A stretch of DNA of 64,000 nucleotides from Polydactylus sextarius (Eukaryota; Chordata; Actinopteri; Polynemidae), in NCBI GenBank assembly GCA_016801845.1, contig CM028908.1:25597047-25661046 (forward strand), in the 5' to 3' direction. The notes beneath the pieces were generated by a model. The model ran no database searches. It saw only the letters and a list, made by a program, of their open reading frames with translations, and was not told where the DNA came from. Shown piece after piece: positions 38,220 through 50,030 of the stretch. Each line of letters begins with the position of its first letter. Positions within the stretch are counted from its first letter, which is position 1. The translations under genes were made by a program, and so were the position numbers.

Positions 38220-38234
38220 TGTGTGTGTTTCTGT

Positions 38235-38290
<56 letters not shown>
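38220..38290. repeat. (GT)n microsatellite
   Basis: About 70 bp of GT repeats with two interruptions. Confidence 0.95.
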
Positions 38291-38291
<1 letters not shown>

Positions 38292-40193
38292 TCAGTTTTG
38301 TACCCATCAGAGATAACTGTGATGTGAAGCACCTCACTGATCCAGAGTGTCGCCTCAGGGATTTACCTAATCCAGCTATCTATCACACCAAAGCTTCACC
38401 TTACCTGTGTGTGTGTGATGGAGTGTGTGTGTGTGATGGAGTGTGCAAGTTAGATACAAAGATCAAATAGGAGATAGCTATTTATCAGCAGAACTTGCTC
38501 AGTGGTTTCGGTCGTGTGTGAGTGTAAAACTTTATATTTTACTCATCACAAAAGTGTTGATTTTTTTTTTTTTTTTTTTTTTTGTAGATGCACATTAACA
38601 TTTTTATTTCCCTGTCACCTAAGTTTGATCTTTAACTTTCTACAGACGAGAGTGGCTTCAGTACTTGACTTTAATTGTTAAAATAAACCTTAACAATCTT
38701 TTCACACAAGGTTTTATATGTAAAGTTTCACTCCAGCTAATATTAACAGTCTTTTTTGGTTCATGAGTTTAGCAGCAAACTTCATTCATATACTCTCCAA
38801 GGGAAAAACCAAAGTTAATTCTTGTCTGCTTTTATTGAAGTTAGCATGCTAAACAGCTAGCTCTGGGTCTCATCTCATCACTCTATCCTGCCCTGTTCTT
38901 TATTAAATATCCTATTAGTAGTATGATGAAGTAAAACTACAAACGAGACCTATGTGGAATCCAGAAATCGACCCAGTTGATTTATTTATCGCTGTACTAA
39001 GCACGTGAAGTGGTCTGAAACATTCGTCACGCTAACATTTGGCTTGAACCTTTTATTAGAATAATGTGTGTTTGGATTTGGACCAGAGACTTGTTGTTGT
39101 ACCAGTCCAGTAGACTCGGTACAGTTTGGGACTCTGTTTGATTGACGTTACAACATTCAGCTGGTCTGAGTTTGTTTTCACGCTGCACTTTGTCCAACAA
39201 ACCGAACGTTTTGCCAACAATGATTTTTGTGAGTGCTTGGTGAGCCATTTCTCCCGGGTATTGTGCTGCACGAGCATTTGTATTGGTTGTGTTTACCCAC
39301 AATGCTTTGCGTTGTAGTCCACTTCCTGCATTTGGTTGACTTGAAGCTGTTCAAGACCTACGTTTTTAGGTGAACCAGAGTTTGCTTCTTTGATCTGAAC
39401 TACAGTTCGATTGCACGTTGTTCACACTTCTCCAAATGAGAGGATGATTTTAATTTCATAAAACACAGTGTTGGCTTCGGATGCATCCAGCTGTTGATGC
39501 TAACGTCGTACTGATAGAAACAGAGGGGTAGTTTCTTTTCCTTTCCGTTCATCAAAGCTTTTAACCCGACCTAATTATGTTCTGTATGTTTCTGTGCAAT
39601 GATCATGTTCTGTAGCAGAAATATAAGACAGCTGTGTAGACAGTCATGGAGAAACTAGTCTTTATTCATGAATATGTGTCATGAAGTCAACATCAAAGCA
39701 GCAGAAGGATGACGGTGAACTGAATTCATGTTGTTCCCAAGTCAACCCATTAAGTTGTTTATCTCATCAGGCCTTGACTCAGCCGGAGAATAGCTGCCCT
39801 ACTGCAGTTAATAGCTGTTAGAAAAGAGGTTACATGTAATTTTTCTGAACATTGTGATGCCTTTGTTTATACAGTTGGTTAATGAAGTGTTTAGGGAATA
39901 TATTGTTGAATGTACAATGGTTTTTTTTGTTGTGGTTGAAATAGTCAAAGTGGTCCTGGTTTTCACAGTCCACAGAGAGTTTCCCTCAGTAGGTTCAGTA
40001 GACGGTCGTTGTCTGACACAAGTTCATACTAAAATCTTATAGTCTTATGGTTCCCTGAAGCTTTACATTACATTAATGTTAGTATAGCAATAATGATTTA
40101 AATGGATATGTTTAAGGAATATGTTTTATAATTCTAGATCTAGATTGCATTTTTAAGGGCGAAGGAATCACTTTTCATCTCAGAACTCTAAAC

Positions 40194-40333
<140 letters not shown>

Positions 40334-41571
40334 CAAATGCAAAAGACACAAATTTAGTTATTTATGTAAGTACATAAATAAGTAAAGTTTGTACCATATT
40401 TCTTGGTAGTGTGCAAAGTGAGCAGTGTATAGTCCAGGGGTGATGACCAGTGCAGATACATGACATTAGAAAAACAAATAAAACGAGATATTATAAAAAA
40501 AACAATAAAAAACAATAAATAATAGAGTATGACCTATGAACGAAAAAGTGAAAGATAAAAAGATAAAAACAGAGGCAAAATTGCAAAGTACAGAAAAACT
40601 ACAAAAGTTACACTTTTGTGAACAATAAAACACTGTGTTGTTGTTGAGATATACAACGTCACCTCAGTCATCGTCACTATGTTTCTGACTGTTTTTCCCT
40701 CGTGTTGTTGCCTCCTGTCTTTCCATGTCTCTTCGTCTGTTTACTTCCATTTAAAAAACAAACAAACAACAAAAGCCATTTCAACCTGCCTCTGTCTGTG
40801 TGCGTCTGCGTCAGGGTCCAACTGAGTGACAGTAAAGTTAGTCTGAGAAATAAAAATACAATCATTTATAGTCAAAAGTGCATTAAAAGTGCATGAACTG
40901 CAGATTCTCCATCATCACTATCAAACTCTGATGCAGCACAGGCACATTTTCTTGTTTGCCTGCCAATAATAAGCAATCAGGATGATTATATCTGTGAATA
41001 ATAACATTAGTTTCAAGATTGTAACAGTAAGTAACTTCAATTTTCTAGTAAGTTTTCATCATATTCCAGTTTATATATAAATCCTCCTGTAAAGAGGCAA
41101 GTTTTTCTCAACTATAATGTCTATAACATCAGCATAAAATATCCTATTATATTCTCTATTTTAGTAAAGTTTCTGTCCATCAGAAAATGAGTTTAACTTC
41201 ACATAAGTTGCTGTGAAGTGTTGTTGAACATATTTGCTGTTACTGCTGATGTATTTTAACCTTTCAAGGCTTTTTTTTTCCCTCACTGCCAAGAACTATT
41301 CAAATGGAAAGACTGTAAGAAACAATGAGGCTTTGTTAATTCTCATTAACTGATGCTCATCTTATCTGACCTTCACAGTTACATTTTAGTCATTTCAGCT
41401 GATTTTCTGATATTGAGCTGACGGAGGATCAACGTCCCAAGGACACGAAGCGACAAATGTCTTTTATTTCTTTATCTTTCCTCATATCTGAGCTTTGCTT
41501 TAATCCGGGCATCAGGATGGACAGAGGGCAGCCTCTAACCACTTATCTCTCTGTTGTATTTTGTGTGTTCG

Positions 41572-41572
<1 letters not shown>

Positions 41573-41606
<34 letters not shown>
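41573..41606. repeat. (GT)n tract upstream of exon 3
   Basis: GT tract 75 bp before the exon 3 acceptor, followed by further GT-rich sequence right up to the splice site. Confidence 0.9.
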
Positions 41607-41607
<1 letters not shown>

Positions 41608-41680
41608 TTCTATTTGCCCGTTTTGTGTGTATGTATGCATGTGTGTATTTGTGTTTATGTGTCTGTGTGTTTTGGGTTAG

Positions 41681-41816
41681 AAGCTCTGCGGGGGGTAACC
41701 ATGGTGGAGCTGGTAAAGAAAGAAGGCAGCACACTCGGTCTCACCATCTCAGGAGGGACCGACAAGGACGGGAAACCACGGGTATCGAACCTACGACCCG
41801 GTGGACTGGCGGCCAG
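41681..41816 (+). CDS. grip2: grip2 exon 3: first half of PDZ1
   Basis: Acceptor TTTGGGTTAG, donor GTGGGA. It encodes EALRGVTMVELVKKEG, then the carboxylate-binding loop STLGLTISGG and TDKDGKPRVSNLRPGGLAAR, residues 45-90 (Arg90 split). The T-L-G-L loop is intact. The sequence matches GRIP2 PDZ1 more closely than GRIP1 (STLGLTISGGTD rather than TTLGLTVSGGID). Confidence 0.97.
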
Positions 41817-41901
41817 GTGGGAACACACTACACAAAAGAAAATGTAATGAAATCAATGAATATGTGAGTGTAATGAATCCTTTTATGTGTTTTCTGTACA
41901 G

Positions 41902-42048
41902 GAGCGACCAGCTTAAATGTTGGTGATTACATCAAGTCGGTGAACGGCATCAATCTGACCAAACTGCGGCATGAAGAGATCATCAGTTTATTGAAGAACG
42001 TAGGAGAGAGAGTTCTGCTGGAGGTGGAGTATGAGCTGCCCCCCACAG
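41902..42048 (+). CDS. grip2: grip2 exon 4: second half of PDZ1, with apparent +1 frameshift
   Basis: Acceptor TTTTCTGTACAG, donor GTATAT. From 41916 it reads NVGDYIKSVNGINLTKLRHE and on to EVEYELPPT, clear GRIP PDZ1. Entering from exon 3, however, the frame reads R-S-D-Q-L-K-C-W and stops at 41924-41926. Removing one A from the AAA at 41915-41917 restores RSDQLNVGDYI. The exon is 147 nt; the equivalent PDZ2 and PDZ4 exons are both 146 nt. Taken literally the product would end at about 97 residues. An assembly error is the simplest explanation. Confidence 0.9.
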
Positions 42049-43166
42049 GTATATGATAATTCAATACCATATAATGTTACTCTGAGAACTATTTTTCTCC
42101 AGGGAGGTATCAGCAGAGGAGGAATGTCAATATTGGAAACTTCTCCAGGGTTTATTGAAGTCTGTTGAAGTTTTTAGCACATTGAAGAATAGCAACATTT
42201 TATTTTCTCATGTTGTCAAGCAACACAGGAACAGTGCTTTCACTGGCACCACACGACATGTTTTTTCCTTTCTTGGCCACCATTTTCCTTAATTTGAAAA
42301 TATGTTAATGGTTCCTTCCCATTTGCTGCATATCCAAAATCATTATGGTACAAAGTTGGCCCAATTTCGACAGTTTCAGAAGGATGTACGGCCTCCGTAT
42401 GGCCCAAATTAGAGCAGCTAAAGACAAAACAAAAGGATGCCAAAACTCACCCGACTATGGAACTTCAAAACAGAGACATAACTGCCCCAAAATGAGTCTA
42501 ACATCCACCACAGTCAGGACAAAAGCCTTTATCTTGTTCACCTTTACTTTTTAAGTAGTGTGGTTAAACCATAACTACAGCCACAGTCTTGGTTATCTGG
42601 GAACTGTTGACTCAAAATGTGAAAAAGAAAACACAAATTGAGACACAACATTTATAGGACAGAGAAAAATGTAGATTAGTTTTAATTAAAACACAAATTA
42701 ATTGCAGGTCTGTGACACTAAACGTCCAACCAGTGCCCAGATCTGCACACTTTGGACTTTCTGCTGCAGTGGTACTGGACCTTACCTCTGGATGTAAAAT
42801 CAGGAGATGCAAACTCATCTGATATGAAACTAACTGAGACAAGACTTGTGATGTTGCAGCTCAAGGCTGCGGCTGCATCCTGTCACTCTATTATTCTGTT
42901 TCCTCCCCGGTGGTGGCAAAGATAAAGAAAACAAATGTCTCAGTGACAACTTTTCCAAATATTCTTTGATTTATTATGGTGAAATGCTGTGTAATGTTAC
43001 CTCAGGTAAAAACTGTCACTGAAACTAAAAACAATAAATTCCATTTGTTTGTAGCAGCAGAAGTGAAGTATTTGAGGAAACACTGTCGTTGCAGCAAATG
43101 CACAATAGTGTTTCTCTTGTTAACTTAAAGTTATACCTCGTCTTCCTTTTCTCCTCTTTCTCAAAG
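42049..43166 (+). other. grip2: grip2 intron 4
   Basis: 1.1 kb, no feature recognised. It ends with a pyrimidine-rich tract and AAAG acceptor. Confidence 0.7.
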
Positions 43167-43253
43167 CACCAGACAGCACCTCAGGGGTCATATCAAAGAC
43201 AATCGACATCTGTTTGCACAAAGAAGGGAACAGCTTTGGTTTCGTCATGAGAG
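43167..43253 (+). CDS. grip2: grip2 exon 5: start of PDZ2
   Basis: Acceptor TTTCTCAAAG, donor GTAACC. It encodes APDSTSGVISKTIDICLHKE then GNSFGFVMRG, residues 139-168 (both end codons split). The S-F-G-F ligand loop and KEGNSFGF are typical of GRIP2 PDZ2. GRIP1 has NTFGF. Confidence 0.95.
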
Positions 43254-43634
43254 GTAACCATCAGTAAAATAAAACCATCACGTTACGTCGGGAGACTGTA
43301 AAAATAAATCATTCCATTGTTCATGAAAAAAAATAAAAAATAGAAATGAAGTTGTAGATAAAGGACAAACATTAAATTGCAGTCTTTGTTTTTCTGCTGT
43401 CATTTGTCTGACACAGCAAATTTACAGAAAGCTTTTGTAATTTTAAAGGCTTCTTACTTTAACTGTATATAGTTTAGATATTTTGCCAATGATTTCTAAA
43501 GCATTTTTCGTAAGTTCGCATTGATTTCCTGTTTTCCTGGCAGCCATCTCTTTCATTTCTTTGAACTTGAGGGTCTTGATGCAACTAAATGTCCATCAGC
43601 ATGATCAATCTACTTCACCCTGCTCTTCCCATAG
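43254..43634 (+). other. grip2: grip2 intron 5
   Basis: 381 bp; nothing further recognised. Confidence 0.75.
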
Positions 43635-43710
43635 GTGGAACACATGAAGACTGGCACAGGTCTCGCCCCCTAGTGGTCACCTACGTCAGGCCAGGAGGCC
43701 CTGCAGACAG
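43635..43710 (+). CDS. grip2: grip2 exon 6: middle of PDZ2
   Basis: Acceptor CCCATAG, donor GTAGCT. It encodes GTHEDWHRSRPLVVTYVRPG then GPADR, residues 168-193. It matches the GRIP2 HED-x-H-x-SRPLVLTYVRPGGPADR segment. Phase enters at 1 and leaves at 2, matching exons 5 and 7. Confidence 0.95.
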
Positions 43711-43756
43711 GTAGCTCTGACTGAACACTCATGCAAACATAAACCCCTAGATAACA

Positions 43757-44320
43757 GAGGTGTAAGTTACATCACAATATAATGTTATGTCAGTTCTTTA
43801 GACAACGATACAATATCTGAGATATCACAAAGTCTGTTATGATATGATTTTGATTCAATTTCATTAGATATTGTGTTGTTGATCAGCTGTGATACTCAGA
43901 GTCTTTTAGAGTTGTAGCTCAGTTTTAGTGGAAAATAACAGGTCAGAGCTGGTGAGCAGGTATCTGACACGTTAACACGGGTCAATGTCCTGCTGCTTCT
44001 TCTTCAGGTGCCTGGACAGGTTGGTCCTTGATTCCTGACTATTTTACATCCTACTGAGTTTTGTCTGTTGACTCGTCTTTTCTCCGTTTTATTCCTGAGT
44101 AAACTTAACGTCCTCATCATCTGGTTCTTGGCTACTTGTCGTGACCTGTCTGGCGCTAGGCTACTAGCATTGTTTGAATGTTTAGGAAGGAGCAGTAGGA
44201 GGTGGAGCTTGGATAGAAACAGTAACACAGATGTGTCACTGGAACATGGATCCACGTTTTCACTTTGTATCAATAATATTGGATTGTTAATAACTGAATC
44301 AATGTATTGATCTACACCCC
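43757..44320 (+). mobile_element. MITE-like repeat family D, copy 2
   Basis: Direct copy of 25683-26385. It begins AGGTGTAAGTTACATCAC and ends ATTGATCTACACCCC, which look like weak inverted termini (GGTGTA versus TACACC). Confidence 0.75.
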
Positions 44321-44852
44321 ACTAGATGCTGCACAAACAGTAACACAGTGAATAGTCAGAGCCACATGCTGGCACAGCTGGACCATTTCCCTTCTGAGAG
44401 TCATCTGTGCCATCATGCAAATAAACCCCAAAGATATAACAGTGTCATTCCCTGTGACCGTCACTGGTATGTTGACAGTTATGTGTCATTCGTAGCTGCA
44501 GCAGCGTGAATTGGTTCATATTCCTTTCATGTTTGCTACCATGTGTCTGTCTCAGCCTTCGTGTTTTCAGCAATAATCTGTGACATTTCCGTGTAAATGT
44601 CAACTTTGCCGCTGTTCTTAAGTGGTGGAAGGTGACAATGATCCAAACTTGCAAAGACCGAGAACATGACCTCATGAATGAAAACGTGCTATTTGAAAAT
44701 CCTCCCTAAGGAAAAATATCCTGCTGGGAAAGAGAACAATGTGTCTTCCATTTGTAGTTTGTCTGGAATATTTTTTGAAAAAAGGTGTGCTGATGTAAAA
44801 ATATACACCCAAACCCGTGACCCTGATCTTCACCAACAAAATCAAATCTGAC

Positions 44853-45402
44853 TTAAAGGCTGAGTGTGTAGGGTTTATTAGATCCAACACAGAATGTAAT
44901 GTAATATTCATATTTATATTTTCAGTAGTTTATAATCACCTGATACCAAGAATCAATGTGTTTGTATCAACAGTTTGGTTCCTCCTCCACGTGAATGTGG
45001 TGAGTGGAGTCAAACTGCTGCGACGTCACGACACTAAAACATCAGTAAACATTAATGGACATGGAGGAGATGCTGTACTTGTTGCTGGGTTAGCTTACGA
45101 CCAGGTAGCTACGACGATGGCTATCACTCTTGTCCTGTTTAAAAATGGAGCTTGATTATTTTGTTGACGCTCTCAACTCAACTGGCGTCTGGTGGCAGCT
45201 TGTGAAGACACTCCCTCTGACCAATCAGTGGCCGGCGTCTGTTCACGTCACATTTTAGTATCGACTCAGCTCCATTGGTTCCTCCACAGAGTAGGAACTA
45301 ATAATCCCAATCCCTAATAGAAACCCAAAAAAGTGGAGTCGAGCTGAGTAGAGCTAGAACGGTGCAGTGGAAAAGACCTATAAGTCCTACATAGTGAACC
45401 TT
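44853..45402. mobile_element. MITE of about 550 bp
   Basis: The left end TTAAAGGCTGAGTGTGTAGG and the right end CCTACATAGTGAACCTTT are inverted repeats of about 18 bp. The element carries a fish-type AGTCGAGCTGAGTAGAGC segment near its right end. The 112-codon plus frame inside has no known domain. Confidence 0.7.
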
Positions 45403-46779
45403 TGGCTTTCTGGATGTGTTGCAAACATTTGTTGATATAAAGTTTTGCCTGATGCCATGAAATTATTAATAGCAGTAAAGTTACAGTTCAGTGGAGTGGG
45501 AAATGTTTTTTTTATTGCAAATTGTTCTTGCAATGTTTTTTTAAACTGCCACAGGAGTGGGTGTCTAATCCAACTAAATATTAATTCTACCACAAACAAA
45601 ACATTATAATAATATAAAAACATATTTTGGAGGAAAAATGTTGATCTCTTATTAGGTTGCAACAGATATGGAGATGATGCTCAGGAAGTTTGTGGTAAAA
45701 TAATAATAACATGTCTTTATGTATTAACATCACAAAACTCTCACTTCTTAAAAGTTTTATTTTCAGTTTATTTTTAGTCAGAGTAACACTGCAGATACAA
45801 CTTAGTTTTGGATGGGAGACGATGATATAAATAAAGTGTTAACCCTCCTCTTTGATCACTTAGAAGCTTCAGTCAGTTGAAGCACAACTTTAGATCTCCC
45901 AGATGCTATTTTTACTCTCACAGGAAGTGTCTGGGGAAAAGAATCAGAGGAGTGAAACAGACTGTTTTAGTCAAACTTCATTAAATTTACCTAACACATT
46001 ATTAGTTGCCTGTATATTAACCTATAGTTTTATTAAGTAAAGTACAGTAAATGAGCACACAAAGTTGATTTTTTTTCAAATCTTTCCAAACATTCAGACA
46101 TAGATTGAATAAACCTTCACAGGGTCAAATACAGATTGACAGATCACAACAAGACCAAGATTAAATTCTATATCGCTACTGAGTTATTTCTCCCTGAAGC
46201 TCATCCGACTCCATCATAAAGGAAATCATCCTGAGAATATGGGTCAGTTCAGGGGAAACGAATGAGATGTTCATGCTGCTTTATATCCTCCATTCATACG
46301 CCAATTGGAGAAAACTTAATCCATTGAGTCCCATACAGTCCCAGGAGTGCGTACATTTTTTAAGCATTTACCCAATGGGAATGCAATTTCAAGCGAGAGC
46401 TGCTGATGTGTTTTTTGTGGCAGAACCGCAATGAAACTGCATCATTATTTTAAGAGAAAGAGACAGAGAGAGTTAGAAAGATCCTGGGTCTTAAAACAGA
46501 TTAAATTTCAGTGAACTTCAATTAGAGTCACTCTTTAAAAAAGGCAAATTGATCAGAAACACCTTTTATCCACTGAAATGTATATACATATATATAATTT
46601 TCCTTTTCTTGTGGAAACTGATCAAACATTAGATGTTAATGTTGGTTCCTGAATGACTGAATTTCAGGCATTTTTCATGAAATGTATTGATTACATTTGT
46701 CTTGACAAAATCTTCTTTGTGAAGTGATTTGTTTTTTAAATCAGACTTTTCATAATTTGATGTCATATATTCCCTGTGA

Positions 46780-46990
46780 TGCATCAGTCACATCAGCTAA
46801 TTCCTGCTGTAATAAAACCTTTCGGTCTCAGTTCAGCTTTGCATCACATCATTAAAAAAAAAGCTTTAGGGCTGATGGCGTCGTACTTTACGACTACTGG
46901 CTGCTGTGATGACAGTTGTGCTTTACTCATGCATCATGCATAAAGCATCTATCAGCTCTCTAATGCAGCCCTCTGCATGAAAAATTCAAT
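46780..46990. promoter_or_regulatory. candidate conserved non-coding element in intron 6
   Basis: Unique block with ATGCATCATGCATAAAG and TCTAATGCAG motifs (POU/homeodomain-type cores). Proposed only from sequence texture. Confidence 0.22.
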
Positions 46991-47195
46991 ACACTACATT
47001 TTGAAATTTATTTATTTATTTTAATTTTGGGATGGGGAAGGGTAAAAAGTTTCTCTCTAAAATTTCTAAGAAATCCAGTCTGTTATTTGTGCATTTAAAT
47101 AAATGAATTTAAATGAAACCAGATCAGATGACATAAAGTTCTGTCTTAATATTTTAAATGTTGGGGTTCACAGTGGTTTCACCTGCCATCCACAT

Positions 47196-47952
47196 GTGAA
47201 CCTATATCCTCCTGTTAGAGTCTTTGAATTAATGTCAGTTGTTGATAAATGAATCAAACAGTGTCTACGTTAGTGTAGATGTGGTGGTAGTGGTGAGTCT
47301 GACCAGGCAGCTGATAAACTAAGTGATCATGGCAGATTTCTAACGTCAAAGTAAACAGTGTTGTTGTGTCACTAAAGAGGCTGAACATCTCTTTCTAAGC
47401 CTCGTGCAACAACAACCAGGAGCCTCACCAACATAACACTATGTCTGTTTAACTCAGTAGTGGTGAAGAAACAGTAGAAAATAAGAGTTTAATCAGGCTG
47501 TCACACATCTCTGTTGGTTTCTGACGCGTTCCTGAAAGTCATTTGTCGTGGGGTTGGATGGACAGATATCCACAAAGTACTGAGTATACACTGTCTGGCC
47601 AAAAAAGTCACACACTCTAATATTTCATTGGACCACTTCTAGCTTTGATTACTGCACATTCACTGTGACATTGTTTCAATAAGCTTCTGCAGTGTCACCA
47701 GATTTATTTCCGTCCAGTGTTGCATTAATTTTTCACCAAGATCTTGTATTGATGATGGGAGAGTCAGACCACTGAGTAAAGTCTTCTTCAGCAAATCCCA
47801 AAGATTCTCAGACGGGTTTAGGTCTGGACTCTGTGGAGGCTGATCCATCACCTGATGATCACTTCATCAGGCGGTGACTTTTTTTGGCCAGGCAGTGTAT
47901 GAACTAGCTGCAATATTATAGGTCTAAATTATCAGAGACAAAGATCTGTAAT
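47196..47952 (+). repeat. dispersed repeat family E, copy 1 (interrupted)
   Basis: Shares long near-identical stretches with 53189-53640 (for example AGGCAGCTGATAAACTAAGT and AACAACAACCAGGAGCCTCA). Copy 1 is interrupted by the Tc1 element at 47587-47899. Confidence 0.88.
47587..47899 (-). pseudogene. internally deleted Tc1/mariner element with transposase C-terminal remnant
   Basis: Ends CACTGTCTGGCCAAAAAAGT and ACTTTTTTTGGCCAGGCAGT are inverted repeats flanked by TA on both sides, the Tc1/mariner target. The minus strand (47660-47851) encodes DQPPQSPDLNPSENLWDLLK then PSSIQDLGEKLMQHW. This is the region around the last catalytic acid (Glu of NPSENLW) and the C-terminus of Tc1-type transposase. 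The DNA-binding half and the first two catalytic Asp are missing, so the element cannot be autonomous. Confidence 0.93.
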
Positions 47953-48274
47953 ATAATTGTAATATGATCGTAATTTTAAAATGCTCGACCATAGTTTTCT
48001 GAGAAAATAACATTGTTAGTTTGACAATCGGCTCTTTTGGACTTTGACTTTGAATGTGTCAGAAATCAATGGATGTATGTGACAGCCTGATTAAACACTG
48101 TTAATAGTTCTGATCACTGACAACAGGACGATACGAGTGTTCATTGACCTGTCCTGACCCAGAACTGTAACTATATATGGGATGAGAATTAACGAGTAAT
48201 CAGCTTATTAACATTATTTATTACTATTATTATTATTATTATTTACTCTACCTACTCCATGACCACTGATTGTG

Positions 48275-48308
<34 letters not shown>
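48275..48308. repeat. (GT)n tract abutting exon 7 acceptor
   Basis: GT repeats run to within 4 bases of the acceptor AG, replacing the usual polypyrimidine tract. Confidence 0.93.
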
Positions 48309-48310
<2 letters not shown>

Positions 48311-48312
48311 AG

Positions 48313-48458
48313 AGAGGGAACACTGCGTCCTGGTGATCGTCTCCTCAGTGTGGACGGCATGCCGCTGCACAACGCCAACCACAGCGACGCCCTCATCGTG
48401 TTGGCTCAGTGTGGCCAGGAGGCTCTGTTCCAGATAGAGTATGATGTCACTATTATGG
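48313..48458 (+). CDS. grip2: grip2 exon 7: end of PDZ2
   Basis: Acceptor GTGTGTGTCCAG, donor GTGAGA. It encodes EGTLRPGDRLLSVDGMPLHN, then ANHSDALIVLAQCGQEALFQ, IEYDVTIM, residues 193-242. GDRLLSVDG is the conserved second-half PDZ motif and EALFQ is GRIP2-like. It is 146 nt long, the same as exon 13. Confidence 0.96.
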
Positions 48459-48788
48459 GTGAGACACACAAACACACACATATACACACACAAACCAGAA
48501 TCAGACCTTGAGGTGAAATTGTCAAGACTTTCTTAAAATGTCACTGAAATTAAGAAATGTATTTTGTTTTGTTGATGCGTTGGCATTTTCTGCCGCCTCA
48601 GGTGAGTTCTGACTAAAAACCCGTTCAGCTTAACTCACCCAAAAAGCAAATAATAGCTATCAAATCAGCTGTTTTATACTTTCATGAGTATTTTTATTCT
48701 TCTAGGCTACTTAATATTGATGACAGACATTGTAACGTTCTCTGTTACTTCATTGTTATCACTTCATTAATAGTTTTTTTTTCTTCAG
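48459..48788 (+). other. grip2: grip2 intron 7
   Basis: 330 bp, starting with short CA repeats and ending in a T-rich tract and TTCTTCAG. Confidence 0.8.
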
Positions 48789-48936
48789 ACACGTTAGCGA
48801 ACGCCTCTGGGCCGCTATTAGTGGAAATTGCGAAGTCACCAGGAGCGACGTTGGGTATCACACTGACATCAGCCAATCATCAGAACAAGCAGGTCATTGT
48901 CATCGACCGTGTTAAACCTGGCAGCGTCGTGGACAG
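48789..48936 (+). CDS. grip2: grip2 exon 8: first half of PDZ3
   Basis: Acceptor TTTTCTTCAG, donor GTACAA. It encodes DTLANASGPLLVEIAKSPGA, TLGITLTSANHQNKQ, VIVIDRVKPGSVVDR, residues 242-291. ANASGPL-x-VEI-x-K-x-PG and the T-L-G-I loop are GRIP PDZ3 hallmarks. Confidence 0.96.
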
Positions 48937-50030
48937 GTACAAACACCACACTTTGACTTCATTTATTGTCTGTACTGTCACGTTACAGGAAAATGTTTAA
49001 ATTAAACCATCAATGGCTGCTGTGTTTAAATTCATTGCCCTCTCAGGCAACGTGAGAGCCTGAGAGGAGGAACTACTGTTGTCATTTGTAATAATATGTA
49101 ATTTAGAATATTCTATTAAAAACCAAGACAGTACCAATGTGTTTGATATAAATGTTTGATGCTGTGAATGTGTTTTCTGGTTGAGCCTCTGACTTAATTT
49201 AAAGAATATATCCTGTCTCTACCACAGAGAGAGAGAGAGAGACACGGTGAGGCTGCATCGAGCCATATAACTAACACAGACAGTAGGAGACAGAAAACTG
49301 CCCAGAGCATCAGTCTGACTCTAAAATATAAATGAAGCACTTGAACTTTGTGTCAGGGCTGAAACGAGGCACTAAAATAACCTCAGTTAAACGAACAGGT
49401 TTGACTGTAGAAGTCCACGTTCTGTCGCTATTCATTCTCACATGGGCGACAAATTAATTTATAAAAAAATAAAAAAAAAAACCACAGTGTGAAAAGCAGT
49501 GTTAGCTTGTGTAACCTGCTGTTTTCAAATAAAACAAAAAGCAAAGTATTTCACAAACACCTGTTTTCTTTTTAGGGGCTGAGCAGCCAAAGCTGCCAGG
49601 ACCCTATTGTTTTCCTGGATTTTCTTCTTCTTCTATTGTTTTCCTCGATTTTCTTCTTCTTCTTCTCCTGAAGATGAAGAAAAAGAAGATGCTGAAGAAA
49701 AAGAAGGCCCTGATGGTGGCGCTACAGCAAGCTGTTAAAGTTCAACATTGGGAAAATTCACAACAAATCAACCATATGTGCTACAGATGTGCAGTTTTCA
49801 CCAAAATATAGCCCCAGAAACTTGTATTGTACCTACACAGTATTTTTTTTAAAAATGACTTAATTCTGGAATCATGGTAGATGATGATGTATCAGAATTT
49901 TATCTCAAAAACTGAATTTTTTACAGCATTTTGAATTTCACTCTCATGCAAACAATTGGAGTCAATGCAAAAATGTAATTCTGTGCATGAATCTTATTTT
50001 TCTTGTGTGTATGTGTGTTTTTTTTATCAG
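48937..50030 (+). other. grip2: grip2 intron 8
   Basis: 1.1 kb. It holds a TTC-rich/GAA-rich hairpin-like segment at about 49622-49707 inside a fish-type repeat (CCCTATTGTTTTCCTGGATT). No coding sequence is supported. Confidence 0.7.

Larger units (their letters stand above)
43711..48312 (+). other. grip2: grip2 intron 6 (4.6 kb)
   Basis: Contains a family D copy, a MITE, a family E copy carrying a Tc1 insertion, and a GT tract at the acceptor. A unique block near 46780-46990 is listed separately. No exon was recognised inside. Confidence 0.7.

Noticed and set aside
44817..45155. 112-codon plus-strand frame
   Set aside because: Lies within a MITE with inverted ends and shows no domain.
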